Source: Populus alba | Taxonomy: Eukaryota; Streptophyta; Magnoliopsida; Malpighiales; Salicaceae | NCBI RefSeq assembly: GCF_005239225.2 | Contig: NC_133299.1 | Location: 14,557,154-14,621,153 of the forward strand | Direction of reading: 5' to 3' | Length of the DNA stretch: 64,000 nucleotides | Part shown: one piece after another, positions 34,555-46,451 of the stretch | Numbering within the stretch: position 1 is the stretch's first letter | Layout of the letters: each line of letters begins with the position of its first letter | Translations under genes and position numbers: made by a program | The notes under the pieces: generated by a model | What the model was told of the DNA's origin: nothing | The model's database searches: none | The model's input: the letters and a program-made list of their open reading frames with translations, nothing else

Positions 34555-37412
34555 CTAAAATCTAATATGAGTTTATCTCTACAAAAATGTTACTATATTT
34601 TGAGTGACATTTTTTAGAGGAAATAGTGATGATTCGTAATGTATATATTTTGTGTGCCACGTGGATAATACAAATATAAATAATAAAATGGCTACAGAAG
34701 TGTGGAGAGACGTGGCAGAGGCACGCGAGAAAGTTCCAAAATCAAGGAAACGAAAAGCAAAAGGTCATTCGGTGAGATTGCGCAATAACTGCTGCCGGAT
34801 TCAACGGCCTTATTGGCTGTGGTTTTTTCGTTTTTACACACAGCCCAACGACCCTTTTTTTTTGTCCACAACTATAAAACCCGTCAGTCATAGCTAGTCT
34901 TCCGGTGACTCTAATTCAGAACCTAATCCATTTTAGGTTTTAAATTAAATTCAATTTGAGTTATTGAATTGACTAATCTATGATCTAGATTTCATCAAAA
35001 TTTATTTTTTTTTTTTTAAAAAATATATTTTTATTTTTTTAAATATCTTAAAATCATACCATTTTAGATTAATTTTAATTTAACTTAGGTTAACCCACTC
35101 AACCAATAACTTAAATATTAAAATAAACTAGGTTTAATAAATTTTTACATGCTGAAATGGTGCTTGCTAATTATCTCAGGGGAGGCATTTCTTACTCGGT
35201 TTCATGATCACACTTATAATTATTGTCGGTTAAATTGTTGCATTTAATATTCTAAAGTAATTTAGTATATATTTGATATTGTGGTACATAATATTTTTTA
35301 AAAATAGTTTTTTGGATTGAAAATGTACTAAAATTGTTTTTTGATGTATATATATTTTTTTAATATTAGTATATTAAAATCAAAAAATTATTAATTTAAT
35401 AAATTTTTAAAACAAATACACTTTTAAAATGGGTAAATAAACTGTACCTGCATGATTAATGTGCCAGTGTCTTGGAAATTAAAGATTTTTGCCAATTTAA
35501 AATTTAAAACTAAATATAAATTTTGTGAGAGTTAGATGAAAAAGTGAAAACATTTGTCGTGATGTTATTTAATTACCGAGTTATATACAGCACCGGGAAG
35601 AGATTTCTTTAATGTATTTTTATAAAAATATAAAACTAAATTACATCTATCTGAAAAATATATCCTAAAAAATTAAAAGTATATTCGAAAAATTCATTCA
35701 CCAACAATAAAGCGTGAAAATGTAAACATTTTTTTTTTTTAAAGAAAAAATCCACAGAAATTTACAAGGAAGACCACATAAAGAAACATATTGAAATATT
35801 TTTTACAAGGAAGCAAAAAGATAATTCACATTGAAGAAGTTGAAAAAGAAAATAGCAAAAATAGAAAGGATGAAAAAGCTCGATGAATAAAGAGGAAGAA
35901 ATAGAAAGAGAAAAAAAATGATATTTCTATTTTATCTCTTTAAAGTTACAAAATATAGGTCAACCCATGTTCTTATTAAATTTAATTTTTTTTGTGAAAA
36001 ATTAATTTTTATATGTTTTGGATTATTTTGATGCACTGATCTTAAAAATAATTTTTAAAAAAAACAAAAAAAAACATCATTTTAATGTATTTTCGATACA
36101 AAAAATAATTTGAAAAGCATAATCACAACCACACTTTCAAACATATAGAGTATATTAAATTGTATTCATCTTATTATTTCAATTTTCCTTATTTTTACAT
36201 CGGTTATTTTTATAGTTTTCTTTTTATATTTTTCTAAAAACCTAACAGATTGTCCATACATTATATAGTTTATTTTTCAAAAATATTATTATTTAATCAT
36301 GAAAATTAAAATTTAATATTTTTTATATGAAATATGAACTAAGAAAAAATTTGGGAAGAAAACAAATGTTGTACAAATTTTTTTTTCTAAATTAAACTAA
36401 CAAATCTCATATTAAGGTTCAAAAGCTAAATACTTTAAAACATTTAAAAGTGTTTTACAAAATCATTAGCAGTGTATTCAGCATAATAATAAGTGGTGGT
36501 TGTTTTTATGTTCAAATTATGTTTTTGAATTTTTTTGGTTTTAAATTAATTTTTTTGGTATTTTTAAATTTTTTTAATGTGCTGATGTTAAAAATAAATT
36601 TAAAAAAATAAAAAAAATTATTTTAATGCATTTCTAAACAAAAAACAGTTTTAAAAAAAATTGCTACTAAAATTACCAAACACTATTATAGTTTATGTAA
36701 AAACTAATAGTTTTATCAACATTGCACAAAAAATAAATAACATATACACACACATTTTTTTATATGTCATAATGTTTGGGAGTGTGATAATATTTTTTAT
36801 TTATTTTTAAAAAAATATTTTTGACATTAGTACATCAAAATAATTTAAAAAAACAAAAAAAATTAATTTAAATAATAAAAAATTTTAATTTTTTTAAAAA
36901 ATACTTACACAAAAACAAACAGGAAAATCCAAATAGCAAATAAACATATCATTCATTATATTCCGATGGGATGGTGGGGCATTTTGGATAACACCAAAAC
37001 AGTGGTTGGCCATGATAACAAAGTATCAAGAATCAGAATAAAAGAGTTTTGAGAATACTGGCCAGGGAAATAATCTTTTCTTAAAGATATTTAAATTATT
37101 GGACATGGACCCATGCAATTATAAATGCTCATAATATTGCACAATTACAATAATCTAAAGTGCCATCCTCCTTTCACAAAAGTCTAATTTTAACCATTAT
37201 CTTCGCCGTGTAAATGAAGTAAAGCCTTTACGCTACTGTTTCAAATAAAAAAATTAATAATAATTGATATATAAGGGATTTGTCATCTTCATAATGATTC
37301 ATTTAGATTTATTTTTTTTCCGTACTCATCTCTCCAACCAAAAAGTTTAAGGACGTTATCAAAACACAATGCTAGATTCCACTTCTAGCATGATATTGGT
37401 TTGTTTGGGAAA
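34555..37412. other. intergenic DNA with one promoter-like island
   Basis: About 34650-34900 is GC-richer. It carries two ACGTGG cores (34659 and 34710 region) and a CTATAAAA box at about 34871, but no credible coding sequence follows. The rest is AT-rich, with MITE-like blocks at about 35985-36145 and 36765-36930. Confidence 0.4.
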
Positions 37413-37696
37413 TATTAAAGAATAATATAAATTATATTTTAAAATTTTATTTAATAATTTAAGTTATTGGGTTGAGATGATTTTTATGATATGGTATTAG
37501 AGTTTTGATAACTAAACGGTCATGAGTTTGAATTTATCATTCTCATTTATTTGATAAAAATTAAACACAATGTAATGTGGGCCTGTGCAAATTTCAAGCG
37601 CAAAGAACTTTCACTTTAAGGGGATGTGTTAGAGAAATAATATAAATCAAATCCTAAGATCTTATCTGCTATTGAAATTGAGATGGTTCTTTGACA
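37413..37696 (+). mobile_element. very small LTR retrotransposon (TRIM/SMART-like), copy 2
   Basis: The 5' LTR is 37413-37491 (79 bp) and the 3' LTR 37627-37696 (70 bp, with an internal deletion). The 3' LTR runs TGTTAGAG...TTTGACA. The primer site TGGTATTAGAGTT (37492-37504) differs from the tRNA-iMet complement only by C-to-T changes. A purine-rich tract (AAGGGGATG) precedes the 3' LTR. The perfect 5-bp target duplication GGAAA is at 37408-37412 and 37697-37701. The whole element is 284 bp and non-coding. Confidence 0.88.
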
Positions 37697-39599
37697 GGAA
37701 ACACGGTGCAAATCGTGTTCCCTCGAATTTTTTTTAAAAAAATTACTAATATTTTTATATTTTTTAAATTGTTGTAATATATTAATCTTAAAAATAATTT
37801 TAAAAATAAAAAATATATTATTTTAATATATTTTTAAATAAAAATAACTTTAAATAAAACAGTTATTATTATCCCAAACAGGACTACCATCCAAAACCAA
37901 TCCTCCAGATTCAATCGTATATGACAATGAGAGATTTCTTGAAGTGGTTGAAGGATTTAACCTTATCTATAAAATGGCATGTCAAGGAATAGAGAAGGTT
38001 TAAAGCTCGACGAGTGCCGCCAAGCCACGGAGGAGTGGAGGCTCCGTTGGCACCGTCCTCAGATGAGCACCTGCTGCTGTCGCTGTTATTTCGCCTGTAT
38101 ATAACCACCATTCCTTTTTCAAGATCGGATGAGATGGCTTGAATGGCCAAATATCAGAACAAACAAAAAAGAAGGGACCCTCGTCAAGGCAATGATGAGC
38201 CAGCAGCCCTCGACAGGATAGCAAAGAAGCATATGCATGTGGCCGTCGCCTTTAGTGAAGTGTCTCCATGATAGAGTAGTGGGATGTTTGTCACCTGAGA
38301 GAGACGGATGTGTCGAACCGGCCGGGAATGTTTTGAAAGATGATTTAAAAATATATTAAAATAATATTTTTTATATTTTTTAATATTTATTTTTTACACT
38401 AATATATTAAAATGATTTTAAAAATTATATATAAAAAATAATTTTAAAAAAATAAATAAATTTTGACCGGCAATTCAAAATGGTGAAATGAAAAATGGGA
38501 ACCATAAATGGCAAAGTTGGCCCAATCAGCCCAGCATGGCCCTCAAGTGGGTCTTCTTGAGATGGCTAGTCGTATCTGGCCAGGACTTGCCTACACTTGC
38601 CCTCTTAAATATAAATAGAGTTTTTTTTTTTTTTTGAATTTGGGACAAAAAAAATTAATTTTTGTAGTTTCTTTATGGGGAAATTTGAATGAGATGTCCA
38701 GCCTTTCACGCCATCATATTTAATTCTCTAACCATATAATAATGTACAAATGGACTCACTCATCTTGTATTAAAAAAACTATAGTTTTCATTTCCACATG
38801 TCTTATTAATAAGAGAGGTTTTCACTATATTTATATTTATTCTCCGAGTTTTTTTTTTTACGATGCTAAATATATAACCAATAATTCTTATAATAAATAA
38901 ATAAATATACTCTTTTGGAGCATAGCCAGTAAATTTAGTTAGGGGGGCAAATTAAGAAAATCTTTCCAAGAGGGATAAAATATAACTTTTCTAGTCTTAG
39001 GGCCAAAACTATAGATTGTTCGAAGAGACTGGAGATTTTTTTTTAGGGGCCGGGCCTTGCAGCCCATCTAATTTAAACTTAGGGCCACCAGGAACGTGAA
39101 CAACCCTAATGATTAAGTTAGTATGAGAATTAGATGGGCTTTGAAATTTTGGATCAGATAAATGTTTTTTTTTTTAACCTAATGATTAAAAGAAAATTGT
39201 TATCATATAAGTGATAAAAGACAACCCAAAAACAACCTCGTCCTGTTGCTCTCGCAATGAAATAAAAATATATAAAATAAATCGAATATGATAACTACTC
39301 ATCCATCCTATTTATAGTGCTGAGGGAGCAAACACATTAGAAAGATATACATTAAAACTTGGATGGTTACAAAGGCTTTTGGGCTAGTGAATAGCTCGGT
39401 ACATAATCTCAGCCCCATGGGCCTTTTTTGACATGCGAATGATGGGTTTCTATATATCAAGAGGTATTTCTCCTTTGCTTTTTACAGAAATGAAGTTGAT
39501 TACCTATGCTTGGATCGAATTAAATTTTTTTTGAATGTAAGAAAAATTTAGATATTGTTAATTTTTTTTTTCTAATAAGGAAAAATAATTTTAATTATA
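37697..39599. other. intergenic DNA
   Basis: A GC-richer island at about 37980-38330 has overlapping short frames on the minus strand, none with a known motif. A MITE-like block lies at about 38340-38470. The remainder is AT-rich repeat DNA. Confidence 0.45.
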
Positions 39600-40620
39600 T
39601 GAGAACTGATCTAATATAATCTGGTTAACTTTGCGAGTCCAAAAACAACCCATATAACATTAAAAACATAATTTAACTAAAATAATTTCAAGATAACTCT
39701 ATAGAAAATAAATTAAAATAAATTATGAAATCTAATTTTTAATCAACCCAATGTTCAAATATGAAAATGAAAAAAAATTAATTAAAAAAAAGACTTAAAA
39801 AGTCGATCTGAGTTAACCTGCTAAACTTATGATCCAGGTTACATGACCGAGATAATCTTATGGGAAATAGATTGAAACAAATTATGGATTTCAATCCTTA
39901 ATCAGTCTAATATTGAAGGATGAGATTGAAAACAAAATCAATTAGAACAATATAAAAAACAAATCGAGTCAATCTGTCAAACTCATGACCTGATTTATTG
40001 GACCGAGATAACCTAATAGAAAAAAAATAAAAAAAAGACTTGATTTAACTTATGTTAACTTACCGAATCCACGACTTTGATCATGAGACTAAGATAACTT
40101 TATAGAGAGCAAATCAAAACAAATCATGAAGTTTAACGGAAAAAAAAAGCCAATATTAAAGGACTCGTGACCCAAGTCAATAGAAAGAGATACTCTCTTA
40201 AAAATATAATAAAAAAATAATTTAATTTAACCAGAGTTAATTATACCTAAACATGTGACCTTAATTGTGGGATCAAGATATCACCATATAAAAAAAAATC
40301 AAAATAGATTATGAAACTCAATTATCAACTGACTCAGTGTTAAATGATGAAATTAAAAAAAATAATAATTAAAAAAGGACACAAAAAACAATATGAGTGA
40401 ACTCGGATTAACCTATTAAACATTATTCCCGGGTAATGATGTCAAAATAACATAATATAAAATAAATAAAATAAATCATGAAGTTTAATTTTCATTCAAC
40501 CCAGTATTAAAGGATGTAATTGAAAAAAAAATTAATTAAAAAAACTTTAATTAATCGGGTTAACTCTTCAAACCCACAAGGTCACGATCCATATGATAAC
40601 TCACAAAAAAAATATTAAAA
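39600..40620. repeat. minisatellite array, about six diverged ~150-190-bp units
   Basis: A 'GTTAACC..(C/A)AAAC..ATGA' block recurs at about 39624, 39812, 39975, 40050, 40226, 40404 and 40550. Each is usually followed by GAGATAAC, AAATCATGAAGTT-like and AAAGGATGAAATTGAAAAA motifs. One unit is truncated. No protein is encoded. Confidence 0.75.
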
Positions 40621-42047
40621 AAAAGTTAATAGAAAAAAGAAGAAGCAATATTTTAATAAATAATATTTTTATAAAAAAAGTTATAGTAAAATCCCTTCAT
40701 CAACTAGTGTTTATAGTTAGTTAGTATCTAGCACGCGCCAAGGGGGGTAGGCACAAAATTGTTAAGATATCTTTGCTGACGCGGGAAGTAACCAGGAGAC
40801 TTTTCTTTAATAAGTCGAAAAGCTCTCTACTTCTCCGCCAAAGGCCAAGCCTTCCTTTTTCCTTGTGGCGGACGCTACAAGAGTAGGGTGTTGCATCTTC
40901 GAGGCTCGGAGGAATTTTGATGATAACCTGTTTTTTTTTTTTTTATATAAAAAAGTTATTTTTTAAAAAAATTAATTATGAATTATTCTTAATTTTTTTA
41001 TTGTATAATGTTAAAAATAAAATTTAACATATTATTAAATAAAAAAACTTTAAAAAACACCGCCGAAAACGACATCCTATGTTATCGTGGCGTTTGAGAT
41101 GGAGTGGAAGGAGGGGGCAGCAGGGCAGGGCGGGGCTTTAGACATTCTTATACTAGTCAATTAATCGATGCCAGTCACGTGCTAAGAAATGTTAATATCA
41201 GACAAACAAAAAGCTTATGATAAGGATTATCAGTTAAACTACGTAAGGATTCCAGGAAGATGACCTTTTTTAGTCTAATATAACATAAATAATTTACATA
41301 GTTTTTTTTTTTTTTTTTTAATATCCATGTACTTAATGAAAATTGATTAAGAAAAGATTACGTAGATCTTCTGTATAAACTCACTTTATTTCCATTATAA
41401 ATACCGTGTTTTTATTTTATTTTATTTTATGAATTCATTAAAAAAAAAGCCACATCGATTTAGTTGACTTTCCGAAGTTTACAAGAAGCAGTTGCCTAAA
41501 TTTATCATTTTACAGGTATCCCGAAATAAGAATTGGATCAAGGATTGGGTTTAGGTATCCCACCATTATAGGTCGCATTGCATGGGACATGGTTCTAGTT
41601 GACCTTTTCCTTCTAGTTGGGTTTGAGCAAACCATGCCCAAATCCAACATGGATCTGCTTATTTTAGGTTTATTTTAGATATTTCATCATTTTTTTTTAA
41701 AATTATGTTAATGTATTGGTATCAAAAATAAAAAATTATTTTGATTTATTTTTAAATAATTATTTTTTAAAAAATAATCATTACTATAATACCTAACATG
41801 CTGATAATAATTAATGTTATCATAATTACTATCCATAAACTCATAAAACCAAATATCATACTAGAATCTAATCCACTAAGAAATCTATTTTCATACTCAA
41901 TAGTATAATCATGCACTATCAAGAATTATTATCTCATATAATTACTATTTAATAGACTGCATAATCTATTCTAATATTTGCCATTTATGCTCCGTGCAAA
42001 TAGAAGTGAATCATGAATATATAAACTCTCATAAATCATCAAAAAGC

Positions 42048-42084
<37 letters not shown>

Positions 42085-42731
42085 TACTTTTTATAATCTT
42101 TTATATCTTATATCCAATCATACACTACACAATCTCAAAGATTTCTTTCCTCCTACACCTAAATCTGTTTGGGATTATAGTAATGATAATAATTTAAAGT
42201 GTTTTTTTGTTTACAAATATATCAAAATGATATTTTTTAGTTCTTTAAAATTATTTTTTGAAATCAATATATCAAATCTAAAAATATAAAAAATTTATTT
42301 TTAATAAAAAAATTTAAAATTTTAAAAAACACAATTTTAACCGCGTTCTCAAATATTCACCAATTTAAGTATTGAAGATCCTACAAAAGAAAACCATGGA
42401 GTCCAATTTCAACAATCTCAATTTCATAGCCCTCTTCCTTAAAATCCCAATATTCCATCGATGAACCTTGAAAAGATATTGATTTCCTAGGATTCTCCAT
42501 CAACCTCATCACTAACAATAATCATTGTTCTTCCTCGTAGGCAATTAACAAAACTTCTTCAGTTGATTTCACAACTTTTTATTAATTGCTTTGGATGAAG
42601 AACAACATTAATTTAAATCCCTTGTATAGATGGGGGACTAATTTATAGTTTCTCCAAGAACTAATATATAACCACCCTTGTTTTGTCCGGACTATGGTCT
42701 AACCAAAGCCATACAAATAACTTTGTAAGTT
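40621..42731. other. intergenic DNA
   Basis: A GC-richer, non-repetitive patch at about 40730-40915 has no long frame. A (TA)n run is at 42053-42080 and a decayed MITE at about 42168-42350. No gene is seen. Confidence 0.5.
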
Positions 42732-42911
42732 TAATCATGAGAGGTATAGCTTAACTGATTAGGTTTTATGTTTGCTCCCTAGAGATTTTCAGTTTGAGTC
42801 CCACAAACCTCAGGGATACTAGAGACTTATATGGTTGTTAATTTTAGAACTCGTGGGATTAGTCAAGATACACGCAAGCTGGTCCGGACACCTACATTAA
42901 TTTTTTTTTTT
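42732..42911 (+). mobile_element. tRNA-derived SINE, copy 1
   Basis: About 180 bp has a pol III A-box-like TATAGCTTAACTGATTAGG and B-box-like CAGTTTGAGTCCC near the left end, a unique body, and a T-rich 3' end. The flanks AACTTTGTAAGTT (42719-42731) and AACTTTATAAGTT (42912-42924) are a 13-bp target duplication with one change. Its 3' portion (GATTAGTCAAGATACACGCA, then GTCCGGACA.C) is shared with the copy at 51.5 kb. Confidence 0.82.
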
Positions 42912-42924
42912 AACTTTATAAGTT

Positions 42925-43807
42925 CATTTCACCAACCCAGGAGGGTACACAAAGGCAAACACAAAGTGTCATTCTAAGTTTTAGTTATGAGATCTGGCTC
43001 GGGACTAACTTAAAAAAAGCCTAAGTTATTAAATTATTGAAATCATCAGGTCAATTATTTTTATTAAAAGATATTATTTTATTTTTTAAAATTCTTGGTA
43101 ATAATTTGGTTAAATTTAGATTGGATTTAACTAGATCAACCAAATTATTAAAAAACTAATTAAATTATCAGAGTTTTATTGAATAAATATATTTTTTCAA
43201 TTCAATTTTAAATTCAGTATGAATTAGATGTTTAACACAAGTTTTTTACATTAAAAATTAACCGGTATAATTGAATTTAACAACTATAATTTTAATATAT
43301 TATAAAGATATTGATTTCATCAATATAGTATTCAATTTCTTAATTTTTTTTTTCTAATTTGCATTTCAAATGAAGCATCCTATCAATAAAAACGCATAAT
43401 TTATTTTGATATTTACCGGGAAAAAAAAAAGTCAAGCTAAGAAAAGAACATCCTTTCTGCCGCATCCATAGTTTTTTCTCCCACTTTTGGCTTGGACAGC
43501 CTTTTGCTTCGCTGGACCGTATCTACCGTTGTTAGTTACCATCTCCAAGTTCCCACTACATTCCACGTGAATCTCCTGTTCTCTTTCATCCAATAGCTTC
43601 CCCGCCACGCCATCAAAATCATATTCATGTAACACGTGTCCAGCTTCTATTTGCTAACTAACTAGTAAACAAGCATCGGCACTACACTAAACGCGTACTG
43701 TGCAAAAACCCCCCGAGATGAACTCCTTCCCTGCTTGTCTTAATAAAATATTGGTTCTTATTTTCACGTTGTTCTGTTTTCTTGAAATTTAAGACATTAA
43801 GCTGAAG
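42925..43807. other. CASPL4B1 upstream region
   Basis: About 43430-43800 is GC-richer and holds CACGTG cores in TTCCACGTGAAT (near 43564) and AACACGTGTCC (near 43631), which are G-box-type sites. A 67-codon minus-strand open frame at 43432-43635 has no ATG and no known motif; I treat it as promoter DNA. Confidence 0.4.
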
Positions 43808-45606
43808 ATGTCAAATTCAGAGCATACACCACCGAAGAAGGACTTAGAATCGCCGGCGACTGACAATACAACACCGGCGGCGGAGACAGGAACTGGGCTT
43901 GGTGTGGCGCCGATTACAAGGAGATGGAGAAGAGAGGACATGTTAAAGAGAGGGTCATTAGCATTGAGAGGATTGGCTTTTTTATTTTCTTTGCTTGCTT
44001 TTATCATCATGGCCAGTAACAAACATGGAGATTGGAAAGATTTTGATAAATATGAAGAGTACAGGTAATTAACAATGGAACTGGAATTGGGGTTTTAATT
44101 TGGGAGTCATTTAATATTTTTTATTGATTTTATTGTGATGAATTATAGGTATTTACTGGCAATAGCAATACTTTCGACTTTTTATACGGCCGGGCAAGTG
44201 TTAAGACATGTTCAAGAGCTTTCGACGGGGAAACAAATGTTAGAAAAGAGGACTTCTGCCATGGTTGATTTCTTTGGGGATCAGGTTTGACTCTCTAAGT
44301 CCTTTTTGTTGCAATACATTTCTGTGATTTTTTAGTTTCTAAGAAATGGTTAAGTATTGGAATTTGATCTTTGATTTGGACTTTAATGGGTTTAATTTGA
44401 TTGATGGTTAAGATTTGTTGAATTTTCTGAAGTAGGGGCAGACATACCCCAAGTTCCATTCTACCAGTATCCTTGACAGCCAATGTTTCTGTATCTAGGC
44501 CTTGTGACCGGGGGTGTTTTGCATGTATTCATAAATATTCAATTATTAAGAATACATTTTTTTTTCTTTGAAGCTGACAACAATGTTTAACCAAACTCGA
44601 GGAAATTAGAGGAAATTTGTCATTAACTACTATTTTCTAACAAGCTCTGCAGTCAAACCAAGGAAGGATTTTCCATATGTTGTCGACGTTTAGTTTATCG
44701 CAGTTGTCTTATTACCTAGATTTTTCTACATCTAGAACATTATTTGTAATGTATGGATTAATTTGTTTCTTATATCCAACTTTGAAATTATAGATGCATT
44801 TGCAAGTCCTCAACTCTTTCTGCAGCAAGTGGTAACACCTGATGGACAGGGATGATTTTGTTGAGAGGAAAATAGTGTCACTTTTCATTGATTTTCATTA
44901 CACTATCAAATTATTTGATTATAACTTTGGAGAAGTTTCCAATCTGAATTGTATCAAACCCTCCAGTTATTCATCTGTTATAGATCGATCCCTGCCCTTT
45001 TTTAAGCCTTTTGCACCTCCTTCAAAGATATTCATTGGTGTGCGCATGGATGGAGGGACCAACATTCGACCCGGTAAGATCTAATTATTGGTTGTGTAGA
45101 GGAGGCTCTATTTCATCTGACAGGGGAGAAACTTCTCAATCTGTTGTATCCTGAACTGGAAACTGCAACTCCATGTAGTTTAACCTACTTTGTATCCTGT
45201 CAATTAAGCTAGGTGATAAAACATCACTCTACTGCCACCAATAAGGGGAACTTGATTCCTTTGACCCAACAAGTCGGTGAATCTGAGAGCATAACCTAGC
45301 TAGTAGGTTTGGTGTAGACCTTTTCTTTTGGCAACTGGCTTTGATTTGTTGGTGCATTTTGTGTGAAGGTTTTAGATTGTTACAACTTTCCTTTCCTTGT
45401 TCCTGAATTTGCAGATTGTGGCCTACCTGTTGGTATCTTCAGCTTCTACAGCAGTTCCCTTGACAAACAGGATGAGAGAAGGAGCGGATAACATATTTAC
45501 TGATTCCTCAGCAGCAGCCATTAGCATGGGGTTCTTCGCGTTCATATCATTGGCATTATCAGCTCTTATTTCAGGATATAAACTATCAACTCAATCTTAC
45601 ATTTAA
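43808..45606 (+). CDS. CASPL4B1: CASP-like protein 4B1 (four-helix membrane protein)
   Basis: Three exons (43808-44064, 44149-44284, 45415-45606) with GT..AG introns give 194 aa. The cytosolic N-terminus is Pro/Thr-rich, then RRWRREDMLKRGSLALRG leads into helix 1 (LAFLFSLLAFIIMASNKHG). Helix 2 is YLLAIAILSTFYTAGQVL, helix 3 begins at FFGDQIVAYLLVSSAS, and helix 4 is SMGFFAFISLALSALISGYK. The EEYRYLLAI, DNIFTDS and GYKLST motifs match Arabidopsis CASPL4B1 (At2g38480) as I remember it. CASP-like proteins are MARVEL-related plasma membrane proteins; CASPs scaffold the Casparian strip, and roles of group 4 are less clear. The second intron is long (1.13 kb). The gene diverges from the tail-to-tail WRKY33 neighbour, as in Arabidopsis. 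Confidence 0.92.
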
Positions 45607-46451
45607 ATTCCTGTCTTTCGGTGAGTCTAAGTAGTTGCTGTCTTGTAACCAAACGGGACATTAAAATGGTTGGTTAGGATATGGACCTACACGACAATTG
45701 GGGTGACTCTGGTTCATCAACAACTGCGTGGAGCAACTCTCCTAGCACGACGCCCTTGCTCTCGGGTTATGAGCAGCACAACAGTGACTCTACTTCTGGT
45801 GTGTGATTCTTTGTATCTGTTGATTGTTTCATCTGTCATCTACTTAATTTACTGTAAACAAATTTCCGTGTTGAATAGAAAGCCCTTGCTTTGACTGTAA
45901 TTTGGCATTGAATTGTATTCAAAACGAGAGAGGAATCTGTCAAATTTTCCTTAGTACGTATTATTTTTGGATCAGCGTTCATGGTTCTGTTCTGGCATAG
46001 ATGTATAAAGAAAATGGCATTTCTTGTTTTCAAGTCCTTCTCCCATCATTACCAAATGAAAAATTACTGATTAATTATCACAGGAACAATTCCACAATAT
46101 TAATTATCACGGGAACAATTCCACAATTATAGCAAGTGAAGAAAGAATTGGACCAAAGATTTACAGGGCTTCGGAGAAGAAAAGGGGGGAGAGGATAATG
46201 CAGTAGCAAAGAAACTTCCAAAGTCTTATTCAGTCCATGGTCAAATATGACTGCATACAAAAAATTAACATTTCGCTTTCTTCTAAGTAACCTTAAACAT
46301 TGATTCATGGAGGCCTTGTCTCTTGAGTTTCAAATGGCCCCAAAAACAAATTAAAAAATTGCACCAGATGTATAACAATATACAACAACACAGACATATC
46401 TAATTGAAAATGTTTTTTCTGATCCTATCTTTTCCAAGTGTTAAGTGATTT
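45607..46451. other. 3' regions between CASPL4B1 and WRKY33
   Basis: The genes converge here. A 29-bp unit containing AATTATCAC(A/G)GGAACAATTCC is tandemly doubled at about 46073-46130. No gene is supported. Confidence 0.5.

Noticed and set aside
37911..38224. Two minus-strand frames of 74-79 codons
   Set aside because: They overlap in different frames, have no clear ATG start or motif; kept only as a GC-richer island.
43432..43635. 67-codon minus-strand frame upstream of CASPL4B1
   Set aside because: No ATG at the start and no known domain; location and CACGTG cores fit promoter DNA better.
44842..45084. 80-codon frame within CASPL4B1
   Set aside because: Lies inside the second intron; the flanking exons join perfectly without it.
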